DNA of 64,000 bases, taken from positions 3,658,001-3,722,000 of the forward strand of contig NC_035791.1 in assembly GCF_001653235.2 (NCBI RefSeq), given 5' to 3'. The position numbers were made by a program, and so were the translations under genes. This document shows positions 1-10,924 of the stretch, piece after piece. The number at the start of each line of letters is the position of its first letter. Positions within the stretch are counted from its first letter, which is position 1. Below the pieces are notes generated by a model. It searched no databases. It was not told the DNA's origin and saw only the letters and a program-made list of their open reading frames with translations. The stretch comes from Pochonia chlamydosporia 170. Lineage: Eukaryota > Ascomycota > Sordariomycetes > Hypocreales > Clavicipitaceae.

Positions 1-1355
1 TATCTCTGTACCTTATTCAACGTGTCCACATGGCGACCATGCCAGCGGCTAATTGAGCAACGATTTACTCTCTAGAACCTGGCCGTCCCACAGAGAATGG
101 TCTTCTTGTCGACTCGTGGACCACGGTGCCTCCAACCCATGGGAGGTGATGAAGCGCGATGCCCCCAGAAATGTCGCATGCAACACATCCCAGCGACATC
201 GACCTTGGCCATAAGTGAATCAACGAAACTGCACCGGTTGAGCAGCTCCAATTGCCGGCTGGCTGATTGCTTCATTTTGGGCTTTCCTAGGTCCAAGCCA
301 AAGAGCAAAGCTCAGTGACATACCCAGTAATTTATGCTGTACACGAGACCCACCTGGTGACATTTTATGCCTGCGATGCAACTTGATGCCAAGCAAGGAG
401 AATGGCGCAATAATTTCGACGGCATTGGTCCCGACCCGAGAATCTGGAACAGCTTTAGGGAACGCCTTCACGCTGGGGGCATAAACTAGGCTGGATTTCT
501 AACGAACCATATATCGTTACTTGGTTTTATCCGGCAATAAAAGATCGGCTGAGGAGGAAATGTAATGTGGCGTGGTTGCGGTTCTGCCATGGCCAGGTCT
601 AAAGTAGCTTCGGCCAACTTTGTTGAGGGTCAAGTTTGAATTGGTGGTGGTCTGGCAGGGCTGGCCAGTCACATTTTGTCTTTTCATGTTTTGCTGGCCG
701 GGTCGGCCCTTGCACGTGCCAGCTATGGCGTTGGAGGTCCCTGAAGGCGACCTTGGTGATCACTTGGTGATCAATTGAGATCTGACACGTTCAAGTATAC
801 GGAAGCTGATGGTGAATCCCGGGCACCGTTGTGTCTGTCAGAATAAAGGGACAGCAGATGCACACATACAAGACCAACAGCAGGTACAGACTCGATTATT
901 GTCCTCGAGTCTTATTGTTTTTCCGACTCCGCGAGTGTTCAAAGGAAGGAACGCGGGAAGCAACAGCTCTGTTTGGCTATAAAGGTTTCTAGTGCTGCTT
1001 TTGGGTTCTCCGGGGATCAACCGTGATATTGCTGATTGAGCCCAACAAGGCGCAGGCCGTGGGTTACAAGGATCTAAAGCGGCGCTGCTGCACTTGCCAA
1101 TCTAGGACGTACAGTGAATGGATGCAACTCAGTAGACCCTGGCCGTCTCCTCCCCGCCTCGCGCCACTCTACCCGCCCAACGGCCCACGGATCAATAGAT
1201 CGGTCAACTCGTGACCCTCCTATTATTGTTCCCAGTTTTGCCGAGAATGTTCGCCGACACACTTCCAAGTCCACAGATCCAATCGATAGGCCGACGAGAC
1301 GCCTTTGACGCCAAAGCATTGAACCACCACACGCCGATAGACTCAGGTCACGGCC
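1..1355. other. non-coding stretch upstream of the Zn2Cys6 regulator
   Basis: No open frame here has family resemblance or a convincing exon structure; the longest frames are short and overlap each other on both strands. An exact 11-bp tandem duplication (CTTGGTGATCA twice, 752-773) is the only repeat I noticed. The last few hundred bases should contain the promoter of the transcription factor that starts at 1356. Confidence 0.6.
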
Positions 1356-4042
1356 ATGGACGGTGACAGCTCCGGCTCCAGCATTCCGGGCCATGCGCCC
1401 GCTCATGCGGCTCATCCTCATTCTCATTCTCACGGCCACAGTCATGGTCATGGTCATGGCCAAGCCCATGGTCATTCCCCGGGAGAGCGGTCCGACGCCA
1501 TCTCTGACGCGGGAGCCCAAAATCGTCCCCGCAAATTTGTGATACAAAGCACCTTTGGAGTCCCACGAGAGAGGAGGAGTCGCAAGAGTCGTCCATGTGA
1601 TGCATGTCGCCGCCGGAAGACTGCATGTATCATCACTACGGAGCCCCCATGTAAGTAATACACTACTCCGTACGTCTTGACTCGTTTTTCGGTCAGGCCT
1701 GCGTCTTGATCGCATGTCATTGGTGCCCAAAACGGCCAGCCAAGTGTCGTCCCCAATCTAATATCATATCAAGGTGCCTTTTGTAAGAGTAGGGGGATAG
1801 TGTGTCAGTCTACATCGACGACGGACGGACCACCTGTGAGGCAACAGTCTGGTTCAGACCATGGTTCAACGCAACCTGCAAGCACAAACCACTCTCTCCA
1901 GGATTTCAGCCCCGGTGGCCCAGGAGAACGGGATTCGACAGATAATCTGGCCAGTCCGAACACTACAAAGTCCAGCCCTAGACCTGTCACTTCACCTTCC
2001 ACTGTCTCAGTCTCAGCAGCCAGCGACTACTCATCCCGCCAAGGCTATGAGACCAATTATGCAGGATACTCGTCATCAACCTACCCTCGGGGTAGGCTGA
2101 AGTCCGATACGGACACCAGCACTACAAGCATGGATATTGTGCAACCAACCCTGAACTCCCCAGAGTCGTCGGGTACCAGTGGCTCGGTTCATACCTTGGA
2201 AGACAACCCGGGCAGGGCCACGTACTTCCTGGGGCGCACCGCCGAGCAAGATCCTTTCGTTCTTGATGCCTTTAGCTATGGCATTCTGAGCGAAACAGCA
2301 ACCGTCGACGCCAATGTAGTCCAGCTGCACCGTGGGGGCTCAGATGTAGACGACCTTCCTCTGCATTTTCTGTTCCTATCCATGGGCCACCCCAAGCACA
2401 CCAATGAAACCCGAGAGCAAGCTTCAGACGCCATCGAAACTAAGGTGTGGCCTCACGCAGACGTCCTCGTCTGGCTGTATTTTAAGCATGTACATCCAGT
2501 GCTGCCGATTGTCTCCAAGGTTCGCTTTCTTCGCCGCTACTCAACTAACAGAAAGTCGATACCGGGATGTCTACGAGGCGCGGTGTATGCTTTGGCATCC
2601 GTTTTCTGGGCGGAGGACCCAAACACTCGCCGTGGAGACCGGTTCCCATTGGAACAGCATGAGATCGTGGATCAGGCTCACAGGGCACTCCGCAGAGAGA
2701 TCGAGAATCCCAACTTCTTTGTTTTACAGGCGTGCTTGCTCCTTATCCACATTCAACCTCCTTCTATAGATGCAATGGAAGCACCATCTACATTCACGTT
2801 GAGTGCACAGGCCACGGCTTGTGCTCAGTTGATCGGCCTGCACCAAGACCCGGGCGAGTGGAACTTGGAGATTATCGAAAAGAAGCTGAGGAAGAAACTC
2901 TGGTGGGCGACGTTTGTGACAGATTGCTGGGCAGCTGTTTCGCATGGCAACCCCCCGCATATCGGCGAGACTTCTTACAACACTACTATGCTGGATATCG
3001 ATGACCTTCGGTGCGATGAAGATGTACCCGAGGACTTGCGTCATCTTGTGGACAGCACAAACTGGATGTTCGATGTTGCGTCGGGTGCTCGATTTTTGGA
3101 AACGATAAAGATTACTCGATCACTTCGTGGAGTCATAGACTCTAGCTTGTAAGTGCCGCCCGCTGTTATCATTCTACTTCCAGACGACATGGCGGTTGTG
3201 TGTTAATTCTATTCCAATAGCCAAGTCGACATGAAGTCACCAAACGTGGTTCAACGTCTAGCATCTCGAGACCAACTCGCCGAGATACAGGAGAAATTGA
3301 AGGACTGGCCAAGTCTAATTCCGTCATGTCTTGTTGTTCCTCGGAACAGAGACCCAACAGTCTCTTGCTTTAACTGTAAGTTGAGACAGTAAGCTCGCCA
3401 GTCATTGGCACTGGCTAACATTGTAAACCAGGCCCGCTTCATCTCACCTTCTATGCATCCAAGGTCCTCCTCTACCGCGCGTTGATGCACCCTGCGACTA
3501 AGGCTGCGAAGTCTGATCCCAACTCCAATCTAAGGCAATGGTTTCCCTATGCGATTGCTGACTTTGCCGGGTTCTCCGAATTTTTCGTCAGCATTAAGCC
3601 CGGTGATTTGAGAGGCTTCTGGGGTCGTCGTAAGTTACACCATCCATGGTTGCGGGCAAACCGCTCAATGCCGTGTGTCTAAGTTCCAGTTCCTTCTAAC
3701 ACATTTTTCTTGGTAGATGCTCGATGTCAGTTGATTCTCTGTGGAAACTTCTTGGTGTACCTGTTCCTCATGGCAGCGGAGAAGGAGCACATCGAGGCTG
3801 CGCACAGGATGCTGGAAAGCTTTCGAGTCAAAGTCAACAAGATAGCCGACACGGATCATATTCCAACGCGAGCCTTGATACGCGCCACGGCAATCCGCAC
3901 AAATTCCTTCTTTGCACAGGCTGCAGCAGTTATGCGCCACGGTCCTGAAGCATCTATCACGGAACCCATCACGATCTGTGGAGTAGATGGGCCAATTACA
4001 GGACAAGTCAATGCGCAGATTCCTCAGAGTTTCACGTCCTGA
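1356..4042 (+). CDS. Zn(II)2Cys6 fungal transcription factor with His-rich N terminus
   Basis: Predicted DNA-binding nuclear regulator of 782 aa. Inferred exons are 1356-1650, 1774-3148, 3221-3375, 3432-3629 and 3717-4042; phases match at every junction. Intron 1 interrupts the zinc cluster: splicing joins CDACRRRKTACIITTEPPC to AFCKSRGIVC and gives the pattern C-x2-C-x6-C-x7-C-x2-C-x6-C near residues 87-115. Before it lies an unusual run rich in His and Gly/Ser (about residues 13-45). The middle region matches the general style of the fungal-specific transcription factor domain (for example the WPHADVLVWLYFKHVHPVLP stretch, then a helical Leu-rich part with FWAEDPN and LWWATFVTDCWAA). The regulated genes cannot be read from sequence. 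The nearest neighbour, a methyltransferase, is convergent. The start ATG at 1356 is the first in frame before the cluster. Confidence 0.9.
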
Positions 4043-4333
4043 ATCATTGCCGAATGGCAGGCGGTGATAATACGCGGTCTATGCCGCTTTTACGACTTGA
4101 TGATTAGCGACTATTTTTATTACTTGAGGGCTGGGTAGCCCTTTTGCTCTGGGTCTGGTGGCTTTTTGATCTTGGATACAAATTCTACATGTTGATTGAC
4201 GCATCAGTAAGTACCAGGCTGAATAGAATCAGAGCACATATCGGTTTGTGTGACATGGCATGAATTGCTCTGCCATGCAAAGTAAATATATACTACCGTC
4301 GTTACGGCCCCCTGGGCAATCGTCTATGAGACA

Positions 4334-5197
4334 CTATTTTTGACAAACGGCTACAATGGCCTTCATCCTGATGCCCAAGCCGGGCTCTCCACTTGGCTTG
4401 GTATATGGCTCAGCAACTGCTTCGAGACGCTTAGCCATGGCTGCTTTGAACGTTGTCTTTTCCTCGTCAGACCAATTGCTCCACAACTGCGTAAATATAG
4501 TGAGCAACATGTCCTGCAACTCAGCCAAGCTTGAAGCTCCATAGTGCGCAACAACTTCCTGAATTTCGACCTTCTTAAACCCGCCGTCCTCCTCCAACAC
4601 TTTCTTCACATGGCTTGGCTTGAACCAATCTTGTGAAATGGGCAGAACAAACGGCACGTCATTCGGCCTCGCCTCCTTTTGAGCCGGCTGAATGACACCC
4701 TTCAAATACCCCAAATCAGACCAAGATGTAACGACAGCAACACTACCAGGCTTGAGCGTGCGATAGATCTCCTTGGCGCCAGCAGCCCCATCCTTGAAGA
4801 ACAAAATCCCCATATTCGTAACACTATGCGTAAACGAACCATTTGGAAAGTCCAACTTTTCTCCCGGCATAGCCATCACTTTACATGTACCCCCCGCACC
4901 AAGCGTGGATATCTTTTGCTGCGCCATGGCAACCATATTTTCAGCCGGATCGACAGCCCGTATTTCAGGGACCGGTCTGCCTGACCTTTTGCATCGCAGG
5001 ATGATTTCCTCAGCGACTATTGCCGTTCCGCATGCGTTGTCGAGGAGCACGGAGCCGGCGGGGAAGTCCTGCAGGATGGGCAGTTGGAGGAGCGACTTGG
5101 CTACGTCTCGGGTGCATGCGCCGGTTGAGTGTTCGTATTTGGCGGCGCCGGAGTCGAAGAATTCGACGGCGGATGTGGGCGTGGCATCTTTAGACAT
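4334..5197 (-). CDS. SAM-dependent class I methyltransferase
   Basis: A 287-aa protein in one exon. It has the Rossmann-type SAM-binding order: motif I near residues 48-62 (SVLLDNACGTAIVAEEI, with Asn-Ala-Cys-Gly-Thr in place of the usual E/DxGxGxG), an acidic residue after the second strand (RAVDPAENMVAMAQ), and a post-motif segment NGSFTHSVTNMGILFF. This layout is that of UbiE/Methyltransf_11-type small-molecule methyltransferases. No signal peptide or membrane segment is visible, so it is probably cytosolic. The substrate is unknown; such enzymes often act on secondary metabolites or lipids, but no biosynthetic cluster surrounds it. It converges with the transcription factor, with 291 bp between the stops. 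Confidence 0.85.
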   Translation of the reverse strand: MSKDATPTSAVEFFDSGAAKYEHSTGACTRDVAKSLLQLPILQDFPAGSVLLDNACGTAIVAEEIILRCKRSGRPVPEIRAVDPAENMVAMAQQKISTLGAGGTCKVMAMPGEKLDFPNGSFTHSVTNMGILFFKDGAAGAKEIYRTLKPGSVAVVTSWSDLGYLKGVIQPAQKEARPNDVPFVLPISQDWFKPSHVKKVLEEDGGFKKVEIQEVVAHYGASSLAELQDMLLTIFTQLWSNWSDEEKTTFKAAMAKRLEAVAEPYTKPSGEPGLGIRMKAIVAVCQK

Positions 5198-6768
5198 TGT
5201 AGATTTGTCGTCTGTTGTATTTGTTTATGGTAGTTGAGCGTGGGAATGTGTGTTTCTATACGTGTTCAATGTTGGAGCGTAAGATGACGTCGGATAGTTG
5301 GCCGTGGAACCGACGTTGCGGCATGGCGCTTATGTCGACCGAGCAGGTCGTTGAAGCGTGTCAGAAATTGAGCCGGTTCGTTCGGGAGGCGGTTGTGAAC
5401 CTGGATAGCTCGTGGATTTTGGGTGCTTCAACCAGGTATGGTGAGTGCTTCGATTGGGCGCCTTTTGGTGTTGGTGTGACTGATGGGGGTCGGTAAGCTT
5501 GGCGGGTGGTGCGTCATTTTCGATGTTTTATTGATGGCTCGCGCGGATGTCAAGAAGAAATTGCAGTTGTAATTGTTTGAGTATTGTGTTGATGATTTCT
5601 AAAAAGGAGAGCCTCGTAGAGTACCTACCTAGGTAGTTAGTGTACTTGGATTTTGCTCGCGATGGTCACTGATGAGGGGTGGAACGACACATTTGGGGCG
5701 CCTGGTGTCTGGTTGCTTGCATGACATGCGGTTTTTAAAGAGTCAAGCTGCAGGAAGCTTAAATGCGCTTCATGCCGCTCATGCCAAGACGGTTGGCCAC
5801 GTTTCAGGTGGTAGAAGTCGCTAGGAGCTTTAGAATGCAAGAGTCTCGATGTGTCTTGTACTTCTAGGAGAAGAGAGTGAAGTATTGGTTCATCGCATCT
5901 ATGCTCAAGAGAGCTGAGCTGCATGAGGGTAGATGTTCTCTCCCCTCATTTTCAGCCAGTGACCTCCATGACGATAATATCTGTCATAAGGAGTCACACC
6001 CCACAGATCTTTCGTCTCGAATTTATCGTCTGTCACGTCGTTCAAGATGGGCTGTGCGGAGATATCCGTTTGATGATAATGTACTCCGTAGTGATCTAAC
6101 TTCGTATTTCGGTGCGGAGTACGCAGATAAAATCACAGCCATGGATTTACGCCATATTTCAGAGTCCAGTCCCAGCAAAATCTGCCCAATGCGTGAGCAA
6201 TTTCACCAAAGACTAGGGATGCGTCGCGTGCTAAAGGGTCTAGACGCCGACATCAGCCCCAGGCAATTTATCATCGCTCCCATATCTCACCTTGTACTCC
6301 ATGGTCTCGGTCATGTTCCACCAGTCCCTTTGGCTGGTGAAACAGTCGCCGCCAGCATTCCCACTGCTCATTAAGGGCCACTAACCTGTTCAGATTTGGT
6401 TCGTCTTCCCTTTATGGCTGCGTGTATATTTATTCCCTCCCTGGTATTTTCGCATCCTCCTCAGCCAGCACGTGCTGCCAATAGGCGACGTCAAAGGTAT
6501 TATAGCACAGGGATCTGCGGTCTGGTCCAGATTTCGCCCTCGGTGGCAGTGGCAGTGAAAAAAAGGGACGTGGAACATTGGACGAGATTAGATACAAACG
6601 ACCGTAACCCTGGCTGTGCCGTAAAAGTAAACTCGGTTGCGCCAAGATAGGACTGCAACAAAGGCGCATTGAGATTGTGAGAAAATAAAACCAAATGCGT
6701 CCCTACCTTTCCCTCGTGCTCCTTCCTCCCCACGTTCCCCCGTCTGCTTTCTCTGCTTTGCAGGCGAA
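5198..6768. other. non-coding stretch with two palindromic sites
   Basis: Lies between two divergent genes and should hold both promoters. A 12-bp perfect palindrome CTACCTAGGTAG sits at 5625-5636. An inverted pair GTACTCCGTA (6081-6090) and TGCGGAGTAC (6113-6122) is separated by 22 nt. A 165-codon open frame at 5877-6374 shows no domain, biased composition or exon support, and I do not call it a gene. Confidence 0.55.
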
Positions 6769-8256
6769 ATGCCGCTCAATTTCCCCCTCGTGAGGCGGTG
6801 GCTCGTCGGAGCTGGCATCGTATTTGTGTCGCTCCTTCTTTTTCGAGAGCAATTATTCGATGCGACGGGGCTGCGAGCCCGTCACCACAAACACCTCGAC
6901 CACGATGGCTTTGCCTCGCATCGCCAGATGTTGTCCGTTGTTCGGGAGTGGCAGAAGAAAGAGGGAATAAGAAAGATTGTTGGACTGGTTTTTTATGAGA
7001 AGCGCCAGGAGGCGTCGATACTGGACTGCTACCTCAAGGTGCGTTTCGTGTTTGGAATCGTCGATCTTCCCCAATGCCAAGACGAGCTAATCTCCAGCCA
7101 TTATCTTTAATCGACACTAATTTGATTTGCCGAACAGCGCAACCTTGCTAAGAACGGCGGCGTCCTCGATGAAGTTATTTGGGTGCATCAAACGAGTGAT
7201 GCGAAAGATTTGGCATTTTTGGATATATTGATTCAATCCGAGGTGCAGTACTCACGGTCGCCGGAGCGTGACGATGGGGGCGATGGTGGGACGAGCAACA
7301 GCGCTTACGATCACATTGAGGACGATTCATTATACATAAAACTCGATTCTGGTATTGTACGTTACAGGGACATGTTTTTCTATGATGCAAATGATGTTGC
7401 TCGCTTGGTTGACTGGGAATGAGGCCGGGACGCGCTGACCGTACGCAGGTTTACATTGAAGATGGGACCATCCTGTCCATGGCGCACACTCGAGCCAAGC
7501 GATCAGATTTCTACCTCGTTTCCGCGAACGTCGTCAACCAGCCACTCAGTAGCTGGCTTCATTTGAGTCTCGGGGCTGTGAAGCCTTATCTGCCTGACAA
7601 CGGGACGTATACCATGCCTGAGGGGAAAGTGAACTGGCGCACGTCTCGACTACCTTCGTGGAAGGGGTCTCCTGAATTTGACGTCGACAAATGGATTCTC
7701 CCTAAAAATCGGCAACATAGATGGCTACCAGTCACCGGCAAGAAGGACCACATCCTTCACAATACTCCAATTGTCCACACCGTTTATGACGCCTACAAAG
7801 ACCAGGGAAAGTGGAAATGGATGGCCGCCGCACAACAGCACTACAGTCTGCTGGAAAATTTGGAGAAGGGCGAGCTCTCGAGGTACAAGTTTCACCTGTG
7901 GAACTATCAAGAGCTAGGAATGGGCACGCAGTTCATAGCCATGACGGGGAAGGACATCAATGCTGCCAAACCGATTGACGTGGCAGACGACCGGCAATTG
8001 GCAGTGGCGATGCCACGAAAAATAGGTCGACGTGAGTTGACAGGCTTCCACTTAGCGTTGCCTTTCAGGATTTGCGAAACTAATGCTTTGTGTAGCTGCG
8101 GTGGCTGATGGAAGAGGTGTTGCTGCGTATTACAGCTCTAAAGACCAAACCGAGGGGCTGAAGCAGACGGATATTTTGGAACGGTATCGATCTTTTGCCC
8201 AGGAACACATCTGCAAACGGCGAATTTTATGGACTCCGGGTACCGATGATTCCTAG
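6769..8256 (+). CDS. type II membrane glycosyltransferase-like protein
   Basis: A 410-aa protein from inferred exons 6769-7038, 7138-7356, 7449-8031 and 8096-8256, all phase-consistent. Residues about 10-25 (WLVGAGIVFVSLLLF) form one hydrophobic anchor after a short basic tail, the type II topology of Golgi glycosyltransferases. After splicing, residues about 158-172 read YIKLDSGIVYIEDGTI. This resembles the YxKxDDDxVxIxD segment I know from fungal GT-A-like proteins, but the central D-D-D is D-S-G here. Other family-like segments are LVSANVVNQPLSSWLH and WKWMAAAQQHYSLLENLE. The exact reaction is unknown, and loss of the acidic triad may mean altered metal use or a non-catalytic member. A Golgi location is inference from topology. 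Confidence 0.6.
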
Positions 8257-8887
8257 TTGGCAATGACTACGCTTCTGGATATTACACCTTGGCGCATGGA
8301 ATATTTATCACTTGGGTGGGATAGCGATGTTTTCGTTGGGCATGGACATGGGACTGGCGTTGACCACAGTATATTTTCTCGCCGTTTGCTGCATTTAGGT
8401 ATTAACCTTGGAGTTGAGGGGTGTCAAATGTGTATACTATACTTAATACCTGATAGTAATGTCATAGCATCCCGTCGAAGGGGGGTCATTGGCTTGGCTT
8501 AGTTTCAAGTTGCTTTGCCAAACTTGCAGCCTCAATTCATCACGCATGACAATCAAGCACCATCTCTGTGACCGTCACTGGTCCCATCACGGCCCGAACA
8601 GGTGCTGGATATATTGCCCCGTCGTTACACAACATGTGGTGATGGTGATTGAACTCCACAGCACTAATTCGTGAGTACACCATCCCATGCCGCGGTTTAG
8701 GCTCCAGCATTTCTCAAACACGAATGACCATTTCGGAAGCCAAGAAGAGACTGTACCAATGAAACACGATAAAATAAACTAGTGGTATCCGGTAAAATAA
8801 CAAGACCAAAAATAATCCGCTCTCACACGCTCAATATCCCGTCCGTCTGCAACTGCTCCATAAGGGCACTCTCCCTTCATATCCAAT
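8257..8887. other. convergent intergenic stretch, nothing recognised
   Basis: Contains the 3' ends of two convergent genes. I see no coding frame, RNA gene or repeat in it. Confidence 0.5.
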
Positions 8888-9241
8888 CTACTCGTCCACA
8901 AGCTTAGGCTTCCCCTCCAGATCCTTTGGCGGAAACTTCATGCCCCGATTCGGGCCCTGAGGCTCAGCACTCGGTCCCCAACCTCCAAATCCTCCTGCGG
9001 CAGCTGCTCCTCCCAGGCCGCTGGCGTTGCCGATGGAGATTTTGCCAGCGAGCTGGTTCTTGCCCACGCCGGGCTGGGTGTCTGCCCAGTCGTTGATCTC
9101 GGCCCTCGTTTTGCCGGTGTACTTGAGGATGTCTTCGTCGCTGATGGGCTTGGGGCCCTTTTTCTCTTGGTATTTCTGATATAGAGACTTGGACTTGTTG
9201 GGCTCCTGGTCGGATTTGGTGGTGGACTGTGAGGAACCCAT
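8888..9241 (-). CDS. small conserved-type protein with N-myristoylation-like start
   Basis: A 117-aa soluble protein that I do not recognise by name. Starting at the second of two adjacent ATGs (9241), it begins MGSSQSTTKS, which fits the Met-Gly-x-x-x-Ser/Thr consensus for N-myristoyltransferase. The first ATG (9242-9244) would add one Met and hide the Gly. The middle (SLYQKYQEKKGPKPISDEDI to about residue 60, then NDWADTQPGVGKNQLAGK) looks like a compact, charged, conserved module. A Gly/Ala-rich stretch and a Pro/Lys-rich tail follow. It has no membrane segment or catalytic motif. If acylated it would be tethered to a membrane. Its function is unknown. Confidence 0.65.
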   Translation of the reverse strand: MGSSQSTTKSDQEPNKSKSLYQKYQEKKGPKPISDEDILKYTGKTRAEINDWADTQPGVGKNQLAGKISIGNASGLGGAAAAGGFGGWGPSAEPQGPNRGMKFPPKDLEGKPKLVDE

Positions 9242-9244
9242 CAT

Positions 9245-10879
9245 GATGTTGTGATTACTGACGTGTTTATGTTGTAATTGTAGTGTGGCAAGTGAGTAAA
9301 GTAAAGTAATGCTTGAGATTGTCCTTTTAACTCGACACAATTGACTAGGACAATCATGACATTTTATACACGGCGATATCTAACAGCAATCCAGACGAGG
9401 CGAGCGCATCCATCGAGCGGAATCAGTCCCGCCACTCGACTCAGAATACGCCACCTCGTCAGCGTAAGCATTCGGTTGGCTGTGCCGTCGAATCATGAAC
9501 CCCACTCATGGCCGGATCGCGGCTATGTTACGCTTTTGTATGTTCTGGGGTGCGGAAAATGCTGTACAGTCGCTATATTGGATTAGGCAGACGTATTTTG
9601 CACCTTCAGCTGTTGGTTCGGGCCGGTGTGAGAATGACACCGGTTCCTGATAGGGGCGGTGTCGGTCCTTGTTGGATCATGTTTTTCTTGTTTTAGATGG
9701 GCTGGATGTGTTTGAGCGAATGGGGTGATGGGGGAGTGTTCTAGAATGTTGTTGCATTGCGATATCTGAGCTGTCTGTTCTGTCGTGCTAAAGTTGTTTG
9801 CCTAAATGCGGAATGCGTGATGCCGATGACTTGCATATTCGCTCTGGAGGGCTTCAATGACACTCAGGGGTGGAAGGTAATTTTGCGAGAATTTACACAG
9901 CTGTGGTTGTTAAGTCAATACCTCATGTCACGCCGCAATTTAGACCTTGTGGACATACTTGATGTGATGTGAAGCCGCGTGATCTGGATGGATGTCGGGT
10001 GGGTGAGGCGTGGTGTTGTCCCCAGGTGACAGCTTATCATGTCTAAAAGCGCAACTATGTCAGGTTCTCTTCCTATTTAATTAGCCTTGACATTTGGTGT
10101 TCTGGACTATTCACCAGATATTTGCCTTCCGTGTACTCTGTAGTCTTCTGCATTCTGTTGATAGCGCGAAAGGGCCATGTTGGATTCGAAGCATGGGACA
10201 CTTGGCAACCTCCATCTACTCAAGCAATGGAGCTGGAGTCCCAAGACCCGAAAAGACTATCAATTGATGCTTATACCATTAAAATCAACCCGCTTTGGTC
10301 GATGTTCGTGTCCAATCACCGGACATCAACAAAAAAAAGCGGTTCTTGGTGTTTTTGCTTCCCTTTCGTTCCTCAATTTGATGTGAGGTCAAGCTTCCTT
10401 TGATCGCGGTCATCCTTTGGCATGACCAGTCGCAGTACTACACGACTCTCTGTCTAATGGATGCCAACCTAATTCGGTTCAGTACGCCGATTATCGCCAT
10501 GCAGATCTTACCTCTTATTTTGTACCTTTGACCTGGGAATGATATTTGCCCGCTTAGCATTCTCCTAGCGCTTTGGACCATGAAACTCAACACTGCTCTC
10601 TAAACAAGTTTGATGTCCCATGATGTGTGGTACCCGGGCTGTGCAAGACTCAGGCTCCCAGTCTTGAACCGCGAAGTGGGGCGACCCAGTACGCACCCCA
10701 TGCGCTTCAAGTGTGTTCATTGGCTCAAATTCCCCCATTGCCCCAGCAGGCGGAGCGCGGCAGGGACTTGGGAGGCACCTTCCCCCTGGCTCTTGTGGGT
10801 TGGCTGCATGCACTACCAAAGCCCAAAAGCTTAACTTTGGCGCACATGCACAATTCTAACTTACTCTCAGTCAGTCTCA
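9245..10879. other. non-coding stretch, nothing recognised
   Basis: About 1.6 kb with only short overlapping frames of no recognisable family. It should contain the promoter of the small minus-strand protein at its left end. I see no tRNA, repeat array or mobile element. Confidence 0.5.
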
Positions 10880-10886
10880 TATAAAA
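10880..10886 (+). promoter_or_regulatory. TATA-like box ahead of the non-coding module
   Basis: TATAAAA lies within CATATAAAACC and is followed by a long pyrimidine-rich tract (about 10888-10920). This is the arrangement common at pol II starts in filamentous fungi. It precedes the duplicated module that carries the snoRNA candidate, so it could drive a snoRNA host transcript. That link is inference. Confidence 0.35.
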
Positions 10887-10924
10887 CCTTCCCTTCTCTT
10901 CTATGTTTCTTTCCTCTTTCCTGT

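Noticed and set aside
752..773. Tandem CTTGGTGATCA duplication as a regulator operator.
   Set aside because: Only two units, no known matching factor and more than 500 bp from the nearest start; recorded as a simple duplication.
5877..6374. A 165-codon plus-strand ORF between methyltransferase and glycosyltransferase-like gene.
   Set aside because: No recognisable motif. It contains the TACTCCGTA inverted repeat and lacks coding-like composition.
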